From: Yamagishiella unicocca
Taxonomy: Eukaryota; Chlorophyta; Chlorophyceae; Chlamydomonadales; Volvocaceae
Direction: 5' to 3'
DNA: 64,000 bases
Assembly: GCA_003116995.1 (NCBI GenBank)
Contig: BDSL01000131.1
Span: 124,001-188,000 of the forward strand
A program made the position numbers and the translations under genes. The notes under the pieces are model-generated. The model was not told the origin of the DNA and did not search any database. It saw nothing but the letters and a program-made list of their open reading frames with translations. This document shows, in pieces, positions 53,449 through 64,000 of the stretch. Each line of letters opens with the position of its first letter. Positions within the stretch are counted from its first letter, which is position 1.

Positions 53449-56400
53449 TTACCGGTACTGCGGGTAGTACGAATCTTCGGATGCCTTTTGCTGGTACTGG
53501 TACTTCGGGTACGGCTGCGATGCGTCAGCCCCGTAGGTGCCACCAGCGTAGCCGTCGCCAGCAGGTCGGAACTGCGAGCTGGGCAGTGCATCTGCGGGAG
53601 CATCACCGCCGGGCGGTGGCATCATGGGGGCTTGCCGCACCGGCACCGGCACCACCTTATTGGCCGGCTGGGGTTTCGATGGTAACTGGGGTTTGGATGG
53701 TAACTGGGGTTTTCCCGCCCGTGACGACGGGGCGGCGGGCTTGGCGGGGACCAGATGCTCGGGTACCCTCTTGCGGGCGAGGTAGAACAGGGCGCCGCCG
53801 ACCAGCAAGGCCAGCAGGACGCCGCCTCCAACCGCGATACCGATGACGAGGGGCAGCGAGGTTCCGGAGCTGCTGGGCTCGGTCAGGTCCAGGGGCGGGC
53901 TGGCGGCCTTTGGGGGCGGCGGCGAGGAGGGGCACAGGGACGACGGGGGGCTGCCCGCGGGGCACACTGCGGCAGCGCGGGCAGGGGGACGGGGCCCAGG
54001 CGCCGGGGGTTATTCACACAAGTGTGTACGACATTGGCGTGTTTCGGAGACCTGGTCGAGAAAGCATGGTTCGTAGACCTGGTCGAGAAAGAATGGTTCG
54101 GAGACCTGGTCGAGAAAGAATGGTTCGGAGACCTGGTCGAGACAACCACCAAGCGCGCCACGACTGCGGCAGGGTCGGTGCAGGCCCAGCTCAGCTCAGC
54201 CCGCGCGCGCAATCAAGTCAGCCCCCGCGCACTCACGTTCTGCTGCCTGGAGGACCGTGACGCCATTGGATGCGGAGCTAGTGATCGGGCCCCAGCGGGA
54301 GGTGAAGCTGGAGCTGACCTGAGAGCCCACGTCGCCCGCGGCTGTGGAGGCCGTCAGCACCTGCGGCGGCGAGGGTCCAATCGGGTTTGGCTAACACACG
54401 GTTCGATATGATGTGGTTCGGTGCCGCAACCCCGACCGGACGCTGCATGCCTGCGTAGATGCATCCTGCCTGCCATTGCATGTTTGCATGTCTGCATCCT
54501 TAAACTGCCAGTTGATACTGATAGTGAAGTACATCGTTAACGACTGCGCTTGCTAACACATCGCCACACCGTCAACCCTTGCGTGCCTCTCGTACTGTGG
54601 TGACCCAGCTACTGCAAGGCCCTCCTTCCCTCGTTCCCTCGTGAGCGTGCTGCCTAAACACGGTGGGTTGTGAGGAAGGAAGGACACATACATGCGAACG
54701 CCAGCAGACCGGCGTACCTCTGAAGCGGCCGCGCCAATCGGAAAGTCCACCGTATACAGGGCGATGATCGAGCCACACGCCAGGCTCTTGATGCGGATGT
54801 AGCTGCTGGGAACCTGCGGGCGGTAACCGCGGGCGGAGTGTGCACGCATAATGGCGGCCAGTCGCAGCACGTACGACACGTACGACAAGTACACATGCGG
54901 CGCGTTACAGGTCTTACGGAGCCGTGCGCTGTCTGGCTGTGTGGACATTGCCTCTCTGCACAGCCATGAACCACCAAACCAACTTCAGCAAGCAAGAAAA
55001 TAAAAGAGGTGGTCTCACCGCCAAGATGCGAGAGATCTCCGCTTGCATGCTCGCCCTCAGCTCAGCTTCGTTGCTCGTCAGCAAGGCACAGTCGGCGTCG
55101 ATGACAATTTTGCCCCACAGCTGCGCAACGGTGGCTGCAGCGAATTGCGCAAGCATGCGCGAAGGGTGTTGTGACCAAGACTGTGTGGCAAAGCTAGCAT
55201 CGTAGTGTCATAAGAAGACTCCTGAGATGCTACTCTTAAAGCAACACTGCACAGTCAAACACATGATGCGAATGTTACGGTTGCCGTGTAACACATATCA
55301 CAACCAGAAATGTTGTAAAACTTCAGATAAGGCAAAGGGACAAGAACACACGCGTGCGAACCTGGGGGCGGTGGCGGTGAGGGGGACGGTGGCGCACTGG
55401 GCGGCGGCGATGGAGGGCTGGGCGAGTGCGGCGGCAAGGGCGGTGGGCTTGGTGGCGGGCTCGGCGGTGGCGATGGCGATGGAGGCTTAGGCGGCGGCGG
55501 TGGTGGTGAAGGGCTTGGCGGAGGGCTTGGCGGCGGACTCGGCGGCGGCGAGGGCGACGGGGGCTTAGGCGATGGGGGTGGTGGTGAAGGGCTTGGCGGT
55601 GGGCTTGGTGGCGGGCTCGGCGGCGGCGATGGTGATGGAGGCTTGGGTGATGGCGGCCGTGGCGGAGGACTTGGTGTCGGGCTTGGCGGCGGGCTCAGCG
55701 GCGGCGAGGGCGACGGGGGCTTCGGTGAGGGTTGTGGTGATGGTGGTCTTGGCGGTGGACTTGGGTTGGGGCTAGGCGGCGGAGACGGCGGCTTTGGTGA
55801 GGGCGGTTGTGGTGACGGACTTGGCGGCGGGCTTGGATTGGGTTTTGGCGGTGGGGGCGGCGGGCTGGGCGGTGGCGGCGGCGGCGGCGGCCTAGGCGGT
55901 GGGCTTGGGTTCGGACTGGGCGGTGGCGATGGCGGGCGAGGGGATGGCGGCTGCGGGGGGGGCCTGGGAGGCGAGCTTCCCGGAGGGGGTTGCGGCACAG
56001 GTGGCGGTGCAGGCGGGATGCGCGTAGTGGAGAAGTATACACGACCTGTGGTAGCAGGAGGAAACACGTCAGGGGCTGCGGGAAAGCGGGTGTACGGCGG
56101 CGGCGCGGCCGTACCCACCTCCGCAGTAGGTGACGTTTAGGGCCTTGGCGCAGTATTGGTACGGATTGCTGTTGTTGAAGGTCGCGCAGGTGGAGCTTAC
56201 TTGGCACCTGCACGTCGCAACGCGAAGGGTGCGGAAGCAAAACGACCCTGGTGGACTGTTTGGGGCGTGAGCAAGTATCTATTCATCTGCTACCGTCCTC
56301 GCCGTCCAAGAGGGAGTTCAGGACGAATCAGTCATCACCATCTGTCTGGAACCCAATGTAACAGTTACTACTACCAGCCACCACGACGCCAACTTCACAC

Positions 56401-59400
56401 CACGTTCACGGAAGCACCGCGCCAACGACCGCGCCACCGATCGGAAGATTCAAACAGCGTACGTGTTAATCAGTGCCCGAAGCGTGCACACCGGGCGCAC
56501 CATAGACGCACCAAAGGCGGGTGTCTCCGTCAGGCGACGCGCAGTAGCTCGAGTAGATGCCGCTGTAAGCCCAGGTGCTCCGGCAAGCGCAGCCGGCGCT
56601 TGTCGTCTGGGAAGAAGGCCCGCAGAAAGTGCGGCAGACCGCGAACACCGCGACGGGCATCAACACGTGAGTGACGATAGCATGACAAAGTATACCCGGC
56701 GTGTGCCCTCCTCAAGTCACCGTATGCCGCCAACATCTGTCGCACGTCAGGTAAGTGACTTTTGGCCATGAAAAATAACCCCTTTTGTGGCGTGTTAAAT
56801 GCGTGCACATACTGGCGCTTCTGAACATCAAGCAATTTTCTCCATTTCAAGGCAAAGCGACGCGCGTGTAAGCCCCACCTTGCACTCCAAGGGAACGGCC
56901 CGCGGTGGTGGCGGCGGTGGCATGGGAGGCGGCGACGGCGGTCGGGGTGGCGGTGGTGGAGGCATGTTTGTGCCCGGAGCTGGGGGCCGCTTGCAGATTT
57001 GAGCGGTGCCTACGAGCAGCATCCACCCAGGGACGAATTGGCATTGGATAGCAGGGATTGGGAGGCAGCGGGGATGAGGAGTAACGTGAACTGTTGGCAG
57101 TGCATGGTAGGAATTCGAAGGCAACGCTGAGGTTGATAAGTAAGGCCCACGTTTTGCCCGCAGTGGCCTTTTCCTGCCTGCAGCGTGTTAGTAGTGTTCC
57201 CGCAGGTTTCAGCCGGAGCCCGCTCGAGGAGGAGGTGTCGAAGGCCCGTCCCAGGCCGTTGTTCGCCGTCTCCTTTGTCCGCCGGCCTATCGCACTGCTC
57301 TGCCCTGTAAGCCGTCACCAAGACGGCCACAGTCTACAAATGCATCAAGCGCATGATCACGCAGCACGGGCCGGGATGTAGCCATGGCTGGCGGCCCTAC
57401 CGTTGCAGCGCAGGATGCACTGTGCCCCCGCGGTGGCAGCACAGTCGGTGCACGTGGCGGGGTTGAGAACCTCACAACTGCGGGCAGTAGGGAGGGGCAG
57501 GAGGGGGCCCGATGCAGGCAGGGGGGGACAGAGTTCAAGGCGGCTGCGCATGGGGGCCGTCACGGAACCAGCTGCTTGCGCGCTAGCAAGGAACTATGAT
57601 ACCCCTGGGAACCCTGGATCGACTGGGGTCAAAACCCGTTAGGGATTCAACTTACAATACGCCGTTGCTGGTGTCGATGCGGTCGCAGTAGGTGTAGGTG
57701 TTCCCGTTGGAGGTCCAGGAGCTCTTGCACGCGCAATTTCTCATCGTGGCCTGCCAGGTGAGTACACGGATGGATCTTTACTGGATGGCTTCTCGTCGCG
57801 GCGTGTCAGCAACACCGCAGCTTAAATATTACTGGCCGTGCTTGTGCTAAGCCCAGTTGTAAACAGCAATGTCGGGACTCCAGCGGGCACCGAAAGTGGC
57901 AGAAGGCACGTAGAGTTCCATGCTCTATGAGCGCACCTTACAGATGTCCGTGTACACCTCCGGCGGCGGCGACAGCTGAGGCGGCGGCGGCGCAGCGTTT
58001 TGCGCGTAGTACTGCCCCCACGCGTACATCACGGGGTTGAGCTCCGCCGTCATAAAGTGCGCGCGCTGGGCCTGCGCCGCCGTGAAGTGCCCCAGAGCGG
58101 CGAAGCACACGGCCGTGTTGTACGTCATGTAATTCCCCAGCTCGTCATAGCCGGCCAGCGAAGGGCAGGAGTCCGCCCAGGCGTTCATGTCCGTGCTTGG
58201 AATCCCCAGGGTCGTGCTCCAGCGCTGGTAGGCCGCGTCCCAATCTCCGCCGTACTGACCCCAAAAGAGCTCCATGCAGTACGACACGGCAGTCGAAAAG
58301 TAGCTACTGGTGCCAGCACCCCCTGTTGGAAGTCACCCATCACATGCGTTGAGGAACAGTGTGAGATTTAGGAATTAAAACTGTGACGCGATGAAGGTAA
58401 AATGGAATCCGTTGGAATCGACGTCGCAGAACGGACCAAAGTACGGTAGCTACGGACGATTCGGTTGCAATTGGCACTGTGGCGCGCGTAAGAGGTGCAA
58501 ACACGAGATATCCAGAGACCTCACCCACCGAAAGATGTGGGCGTATCGATCGCGTAGTCGTCGTCGAGGCAACTGTTTACGGCGTTATTCGTTGGGCCGA
58601 AGGTGTGCTGTAACCCCAAGTGGTGGAAGACCTCGTGGAGCAGCGTGCCGGCGCCGTCGTTGTACATTGGAAGGGAATTGTAACCGGCAACCGACATGCT
58701 GTCCCATGTGATAAAAATGTGTCCGCCAGCTGGATTCAGGTCAGATCTGCGCCGCCAGGAGGGCACACACAATCAAAATGGGGCAATTGTGAGGTAGATT
58801 CTACTGTTAAGCATATTCGTAGGATGGCTGGTGGTTTGGCGGTTAGCTTGGCTGCCCCGGCAACCATCAGAGGAATGGAGAAGATAAGCGACGCGCCAGA
58901 AAAACGGCGAAGCTGCGCGAAGACTGGTCGCTTACCCTGGGACGTACGCATACCCGAGCGGAACAGTCTTTGACGCCGTGGAATCACTGGCCACGAAGAC
59001 GTTCAGGCACCGGGGCCAATCCGCAACTAGCCTGCGGGTCAGCCACCGCGCGCAAAACAAGTCAAGACTGCCAAAATGCCAGCAGATTAACCACAGCATG
59101 AAGAGGAGCACCGTCAAACGCGAAAAACCCGGACCAGTACAGCGCCCACGAGCTGAGGTCACCGGTAGCAAGCATTCATCGCACAATCCGTACATAGCTG
59201 CTGGCCGCAGCTCAGTCAGTTGCAGTGACAGCTATAGTGTTACAGCCACAGATGCACGGCACCCAACGTGGACCTACGTCGACATGAAGGTCTTGTTCGT
59301 GAAGCACGCTGGGCCCGTGCAGTTGGGGGCTCCGAGCCACGTGGCGCGATCGCTGAGCAACAGGTTCGGGTACGCCGTGGCGTCGAAGCGAACCTCCTGC

Positions 59401-62302
59401 GCACGCGGAACCCAGCGTTCAGGGTTAACGGCAGGGAGGGGGAAAGGGTCGAGTGATCGGCAGGTCGCGGTTAGGAGAGCTGCATGCCAGATCGGACACC
59501 ACACGCGACGGTCAAAGAGTTGACCGCCATTACGTAAAGCATCTACGTGGTATGGCGACAGCTAAGAAGGCGCCAAGGTTACGGCCTGCTGCCCAGGAGC
59601 TCTAGGACCTGGGCGGGACTCCGAAGGACTGCCCGTTTGAGGGAGCGGGCCCAGGGAATTAACCAGGTAGACCGGCAGCAGGCCCGATGCAGCCCCAAGC
59701 CGATCCAAGGTTAGCGGGGAAGGTTACGTGCTGTGGGCCGCCATACCACCACCTAGGTATTGTGATGGGGCACAGTACCCGGCCACAGCAGTGGTACACG
59801 GGGTCATCGACTGCGCTAGGTTAACGTTGCACACCTGGACGAAGAACTGGATATTGGTGGGCTTGGCCATATAGTTTGCGATGCGGACCAGGCGCTGGGC
59901 ATACGCGCGGGACTGGAGGTAATTGACGGGCCCTATGGAGCCATCTGTCTCCGTGTAGAGCATGATGTGGAAGATGATCGGCAGCATGAGATGCGGCATG
60001 CTGGCTGGCGTAGAAACCGTAAAGGTGGCTGGCGGCATTGAGTAGTTAAAGTTTGCGGGCAATGCCAGCAGGCTGCGCCCGTGCATCGCTTTGTCGAGGT
60101 CCCCGCCAGTGATGCTGAGGTGTGAGACGTTCTGCTCGCTGCCTAAATCGCCGCCGTAGCGCACGTGATGCTCTTCCGAGTCAGAGTCTTTCCTCTCCAC
60201 CATCGGCTGCTGCGTGCCCCAGCGCTCCAGGGCAGCCCGTCGTCGGTCGCCATCGGGGCCGCCATACAGCGTCCAGTGGGAGCCGTGCAGCCCATGTGCA
60301 ATTTGCTGGAGCACGGGCAGATCCGCGTGCAGCTCCGCCAGAACGGCGGCGATGCCGGGGATCAGGGCGGCGAAGTCCAAGCCACTCAGGCCGCAGCTGA
60401 TCTCCACTGTCGACGCGGCCTGGCCCAGCTTATCCTCGCTCGTCAGCGCGTCGTACACTGCAGCAGTGAACTCGAGCTCGCGGTAGATTTCCTGATCCGG
60501 CCAGAACGCTGTGGCCAGCGGCTGGCCCTCCACGTCCTGCTGCCTCAACGCGATGTTGTCGGTCACCCAATGGAAGGTGGCCCCCAGGGCCTTATACAGG
60601 TCGTAATGGCAAGCCTGGAGAGTGAGGGCCAGGTGGACGGTGGGCACGATGGCAGGTTCGATTCAGGAACCCAAAAGGCCGCAATACGCGTATTGGAGCG
60701 TGCACCATTAAGAGGACGGCATAAAGTGACGAATCTGAGGCACCGGCGGCACCGGCGGCACAGGTAACGGGTGGTCTCGCAGTTGGCGGCGAGTGCCAAG
60801 CCTTTGCGCATGGTTTCGCACTCCCAGTGTTAGGTGAGCAACGGAACGCGACCATGCGCTGTCTGGCTGCCGACACGCCCCTTTCGCCAGAAAACAGAGA
60901 ACATAACACTCCAAATCAGCCAGTCGCGCTCCGCGGCTAGCGCTACTCGCTGTACCGACGCACCGTGTCCCTGTCTAAAACCTTGCGCATCTGGTCGATT
61001 GCCAATGCGCGAGGCGCGCACAGACCCAGACGGCGGAGACGAGCGATGACACTGCGGTCAGCTGGTCGACGGCATTCCCCCGACGACGTGGCTAGCGTAA
61101 GAAGCATTTCACCACTTCGATTCCCCAGGGGAGCAGGAGGCATGTGGGCGGGCGTCGCAATGTGGGTCGACAGAGGAGCGGAATACCCTTCCCTGGGCGG
61201 CGGCGCAGTCCATACCTGCTGGGCCGCCGGGTCGAATAAGCGCAGCGCCAGGTTGTATAGGTCCGCAGCGGTCGCAGAGCTGCAGCGCTCTGGCCGGGAG
61301 ACGTACAGCCGCAGTACGACCGGTGTCATGTACGGCAGCAATGAGTTGGACGAGCCTGCGATTGGAGGGGAAACCAAGCAAGCCCCTGGGCCAACGCGCA
61401 ATGGCTGGAGAACCGGCTGCCCTGCGAAGTTATCAGGCAGGTCATCGTACAGGTCGTCGTACTGGTCATCGTACAGGTCATCGTACAGGTCATCGTACAG
61501 GTCATCGCACAGGCGTTAGTAGAACCATGGCCACGCCATTGCTCCAGGTGATCGGGAGGCCTGTCTAGTCGCTTGCTGAACATGAGAGAGGCCAGCTGCC
61601 CAGGGCGTGTCCAGCTGCCCGGGACTCCTCTTTGGGTCCATGGCTGTTGCTGCTGCCAGCTGCCCGGAGCTAACCACCTGAAACCCAAATAGAGGGTCCC
61701 TGGTTCCTACCCTCGGATCGAACAGCATGCCACCACCATAGCCATGCATTACAATCCTGAGATCCTGCCGCGGATCCCTATTTGTAGGCCCATCCTTGCC
61801 CCCACGAACCTTCAGCCAGCGACAGAGGCTCCGCCGCCGCAAAAAGGAGGTAGGCAATTGAAGACACCCGGGTGCCCTGTGTGTATAGCTGCTGCACCTC
61901 TGAACCAGCCGCGGTGGTGGGGTCGTTGACGGCAAGGAACGGACGTTGTGACTCTTCGGGCACGTTCTTGGTACTGCTGGTTAGCGAATCTGGATGCACG
62001 GCACCATGGGGTGTATAAGTGCAGTGTTACAACCTCCCAGCGAGGGGAGTAGCGAAATATCTTGGGATGCCTCTATATGACTGCTGAGTTGAGGCTCGCG
62101 TCTACGGTGATTGGCGCTGCTGTCGGCATTATGCCGGTTAACTCAAACCCAAACGCAGACGCTCACATTCATAACCGTATTCTTCAAATGACCGCAACTT
62201 CCGTCCTAGATGCGGCTCGCTGGCTGACACAACGGATGTCAATAGCAGCGAAGTGGCGACCGCCAGGAAGTCCCATCCTGTTAGCAACGTTATGCGCGAC
62301 AT
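53449..62302 (-). CDS. membrane-anchored M43 metalloprotease, copy B
   Basis: This paralogue has the same exon order as copy A. A short first exon at 62302 encodes a clear signal peptide (FLAVATSLLLTSVVSA) followed by GRKLRSFEE. Pro-region exons lie near 61975-61815, 61360-61210 and 60615-59835 (ACHYDLYKALGATFHW, CGLSGLDFAALIPGI). The catalytic exons span 59400-57950. The zinc motif HEVFHHLGLQH is at 58605-58637, with DDDYAIDTPTS and Met-turn GNYMTYNTAVCFAALG. Cys modules follow (CACKSSWTSNGNTYTYCD; CACRSTWAYSGIYSSYC; CRCKVSSTCATFNN), then a much expanded Pro-rich exon (56050-55360), a SEA-like module (IDADCALLTSNE; YIRIKSLACGSIIALYTV) and a linker exon (54380-54240). The last exon (53967-53449) carries the span LPLVIGIAVGGGVLLALLVG and a Pro/Gln/Tyr-rich tail ending YYPQYR. 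It is probably a surface or extracellular-matrix protease anchored by one span. Confidence 0.8.
54046..54145. repeat. 27-bp minisatellite, last intron of protease B
   Basis: Three and a half copies of ACCTGGTCGAGAAAGAATGG plus TTCGGAG stand in tandem in the intron just before the membrane-span exon. This is the same intron that carries a 23-bp array in copy A, but the units are unrelated in sequence. Confidence 0.9.
55360..56050 (-). repeat. hydroxyproline-rich (SPPP/PKPPSP) stalk exon of protease B
   Basis: About 230 residues are almost purely Pro and Ser with occasional Lys and Arg, in repeated PSPPPSPPP and PKPPSPSPP blocks. In volvocine algae such segments form glycosylated polyproline rods. 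At the DNA level it is an imperfect GGCGGTGG/GGCTTGG repeat on the plus strand. The matching exon in copy A (about 45000-44895) codes only about 30 residues. Confidence 0.85.
61438..61512. repeat. 12-bp minisatellite in a protease B intron
   Basis: About six copies of an AGGTCATCGTAC unit lie in the intron between the second and third pro-region exons. Confidence 0.9.
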
Positions 62303-62956
62303 ATATTGCCACGCTTCAGATATACGCGTGGCGTATGGATAGGCTGGATGACCTCCCAGCGCTAGGACCTCTTTCCGAAATGGCTAACCATTCATGGGCA
62401 CAACTACCCTGGGTTTTCCGTGAGCGTTTCGTCAACAAATTGCGTTCGTTCACATTTGTGTCCAGTCGGCTGGATACAGTTCGGCAAAAGTCGCCTTGAC
62501 GCATGTCGGCCGTACGTCGTGGGCGTTTCCTGGCGAGGGGCCGGTGTTCCACGCGCTCCAATCGACCTAACAACTCACACACAACAGCGCGGCACGCAAC
62601 GCCGTTGCGGCGACGGCTTTCCCATGACGGCCTTCGGTCTTTCGGTGAGGCATGGGAATGCCGTCGATGATTCGCCAATAATGTGTATCATACATGCACA
62701 CGTATCATTAGTACTAAACTAGCAGCACATTGGAGCCACACCGCCTCGCAGACCTTGCTCTTCCCATGTCAGCCTTCAAACGTGCGTGGTGGAATGATGG
62801 GGGGGGACAGTTCCTGAGCTAGCAATGAGCGCTTTCAAACTGAGGCCACGAGCAAGGAGGCGGTGGAGATCGAATATGATGTTGTGCCGGATAAGGGGTG
62901 GGGAAGGCCTCAATGGTTGACACTGTCTTGGGCGCATTGACACCGGTGTTTTTTAA

Positions 62957-62972
62957 AAGTAATATATTACTT
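62957..62972. repeat. 16-bp perfect palindrome AAGTAATATATTACTT
   Basis: The sequence is its own reverse complement. It is followed by TAAATGGAATAAATCG, which recurs in modified form at 63462-63486 after another ATTACTT. Confidence 0.85.
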
Positions 62973-63391
62973 AAATGGAATAAATCGGGGTTTGGGGCTT
63001 GGAAACAACGGAACAGATTGAGGCTGACCCGTACATTTTTATTACTTAAGCCAAAAACGCCCATTCCTGTCTGGCGTGGCGGGACTAGCAGAACCAGAAC
63101 CCCAACAAGTGGCAGATTTCCTATCCTGCCAAGTATCCCTGGGCCGAGCGTGTGCCTGCTGACGTGGACAGCGGGGAAGTTCACGACAAAGTGCGCTGCG
63201 TTCCCGTTTGGTGACGCACTGCGGAAACTGGCGGAAATGGCTGGCCGGCAGCAGCAGGGGGCGGTACATGATGAACGGGTAGAGACCCAGCGCCACTGTG
63301 CTGCGGTTTGCCCTAACAGATGACACTAAGAAACACACCAACTGTACGTGGCTCTGGGTCTGTGAAAGGACTTGTAACTTATCGGGGGGAG

Positions 63392-63418
63392 GCTGGGGGG
63401 GGCGGAGCCCCCCCCAGC
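63392..63418. repeat. 11-bp GC-only hairpin with 5-nt loop
   Basis: GCTGGGGGGGG and CCCCCCCCAGC flank a CGGAG loop with no mismatch. It is not adjacent to a recognised gene end, so a terminator role is not supported. Confidence 0.85.
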
Positions 63419-64000
63419 GCCGCACAGCTATGGAACAAATATCAAACGCCCCTGAAATTTTATTACTTCAGATGGAATAAATCGAGACCCCCCTAAAACG
63501 AAAAAAAACACTGATTGACACGTCTTGTCCGCGGGTTGCGTGTGTACATACTAGCGAGATAAGGTACAGGCCTTGAGTGGAAGCGGCTGCGGTTTCAACA
63601 CCCCCAATACCATGCTTGCGTCAGGTAGTTCGTCGCAGGAACAGTCGCACGGCAGATCCTCCGTGATGCCGAGGCGGAATTGGTTGGTTGGTGGCGATGC
63701 AAGACGCTTGGGTTGTGGTCATGTACAGCCGGCCGCGCGCAGCCGCGCGTATCCCCTTCACCAATGTAATATCCGCCGTTCATCTTTCTCGACGCCATTT
63801 GGGATCCAATATCCCCTTTCCTAACCAAGTTCGTCCTAAGCCTCTCCTACACAAGTCCGTCCTGGTCCGTCCGAGTCAGCACTAGATACCCGCCGATGCC
63901 GCCTTGCAACTACACTTTGTTCCATTATGTAGCAAAGTGTAACTTTCTGCAGCCCGTTATGTGACTTGTGGAATGCTTAGCTACTTCACGACGGTAATTA

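Larger units (their letters stand above)
62303..64000. other. upstream flank of protease B with palindromic elements
   Basis: No gene was supported. The first few hundred bases should contain the promoter of protease B. Between about 62957 and 63486 there is a set of palindromic and directly repeated sequences (listed separately) that may mark a non-autonomous mobile element. The open frame at 62898-63323 (+) has no recognisable domain. Confidence 0.35.

Noticed and set aside
54046..54145. CRISPR-like array
   Set aside because: The repeats are contiguous with no unique spacers and lie in a eukaryotic intron.
55255..56118. Pherophorin gene
   Set aside because: The SPPP rod is pherophorin-like, but flanking exons are the Cys modules and SEA-like module of the M43 protease, in phase and in the same order as copy A. 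No pherophorin domain was seen.
63392..63418. Transcription terminator
   Set aside because: The hairpin has no T-run and no adjacent gene end, and intrinsic terminators are not expected in nuclear algal DNA.

Overview
This is nuclear DNA of a volvocine green alga (Chlamydomonas, Gonium or Volvox type). I infer this from genes split by many GC-rich introns with GTGAGT/GTGCGG-type donors, third-position G/C bias, TGTAA poly(A) motifs, hydroxyproline-rich SPPPP protein segments, and a THIC gene with a TPP riboswitch inside an intron. No bacterial operon, CRISPR array, rRNA or tRNA gene was seen. Most long open frames in the first 10 kb are GC-driven shadows of one large exon. All gene models are spliced by eye.

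Layout. 1-1573: 3' flank. 1574-11759 (-): a roughly 2,900-residue Ala/Gln-rich coiled-coil protein in five phase-0 exons. 11760-14484: non-coding. 14485-24870 (-): condensin II HEAT subunit CAP-D3 in about 24 exons. 25106-25615 (+): small plastid-type protein. 25953-28850 (-): TPMT-like methyltransferase relative. 29124-31472 (+): a three-exon paralogue of the 25106 gene, whose second intron holds a 1.5-kb near-perfect foldback. 32534-39245 (-): thiamine-pyrimidine synthase THIC, with an intronic TPP riboswitch. 39565-40267 (+): complex I ESSS/NDUFB11-like subunit. 42618-50676 (-) and 53449-62302 (-): two tandem paralogues of a mosaic cell-surface M43 (pappalysin-type) metalloprotease. Each has a signal peptide, pro-region, zinc protease, Cys-rich modules, Pro-rich stalk, SEA-like module, one membrane span and a Tyr/Gln/Pro-rich tail. 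62303-64000: intergenic DNA with palindromic elements.

Three times a minus-strand gene and a plus-strand gene share a short (235-320 bp) divergent promoter region: CAP-D3/small plastid gene, TPMT-like/paralogue, and THIC/NDUFB11. The best candidates for something undescribed are the tandem membrane-anchored M43 proteases and the long intronic foldback, which looks like a source of double-stranded RNA. Next come a minisatellite and hairpin at a CAP-D3 3' splice site, and minisatellites of unrelated sequence in the same intron of both protease genes.
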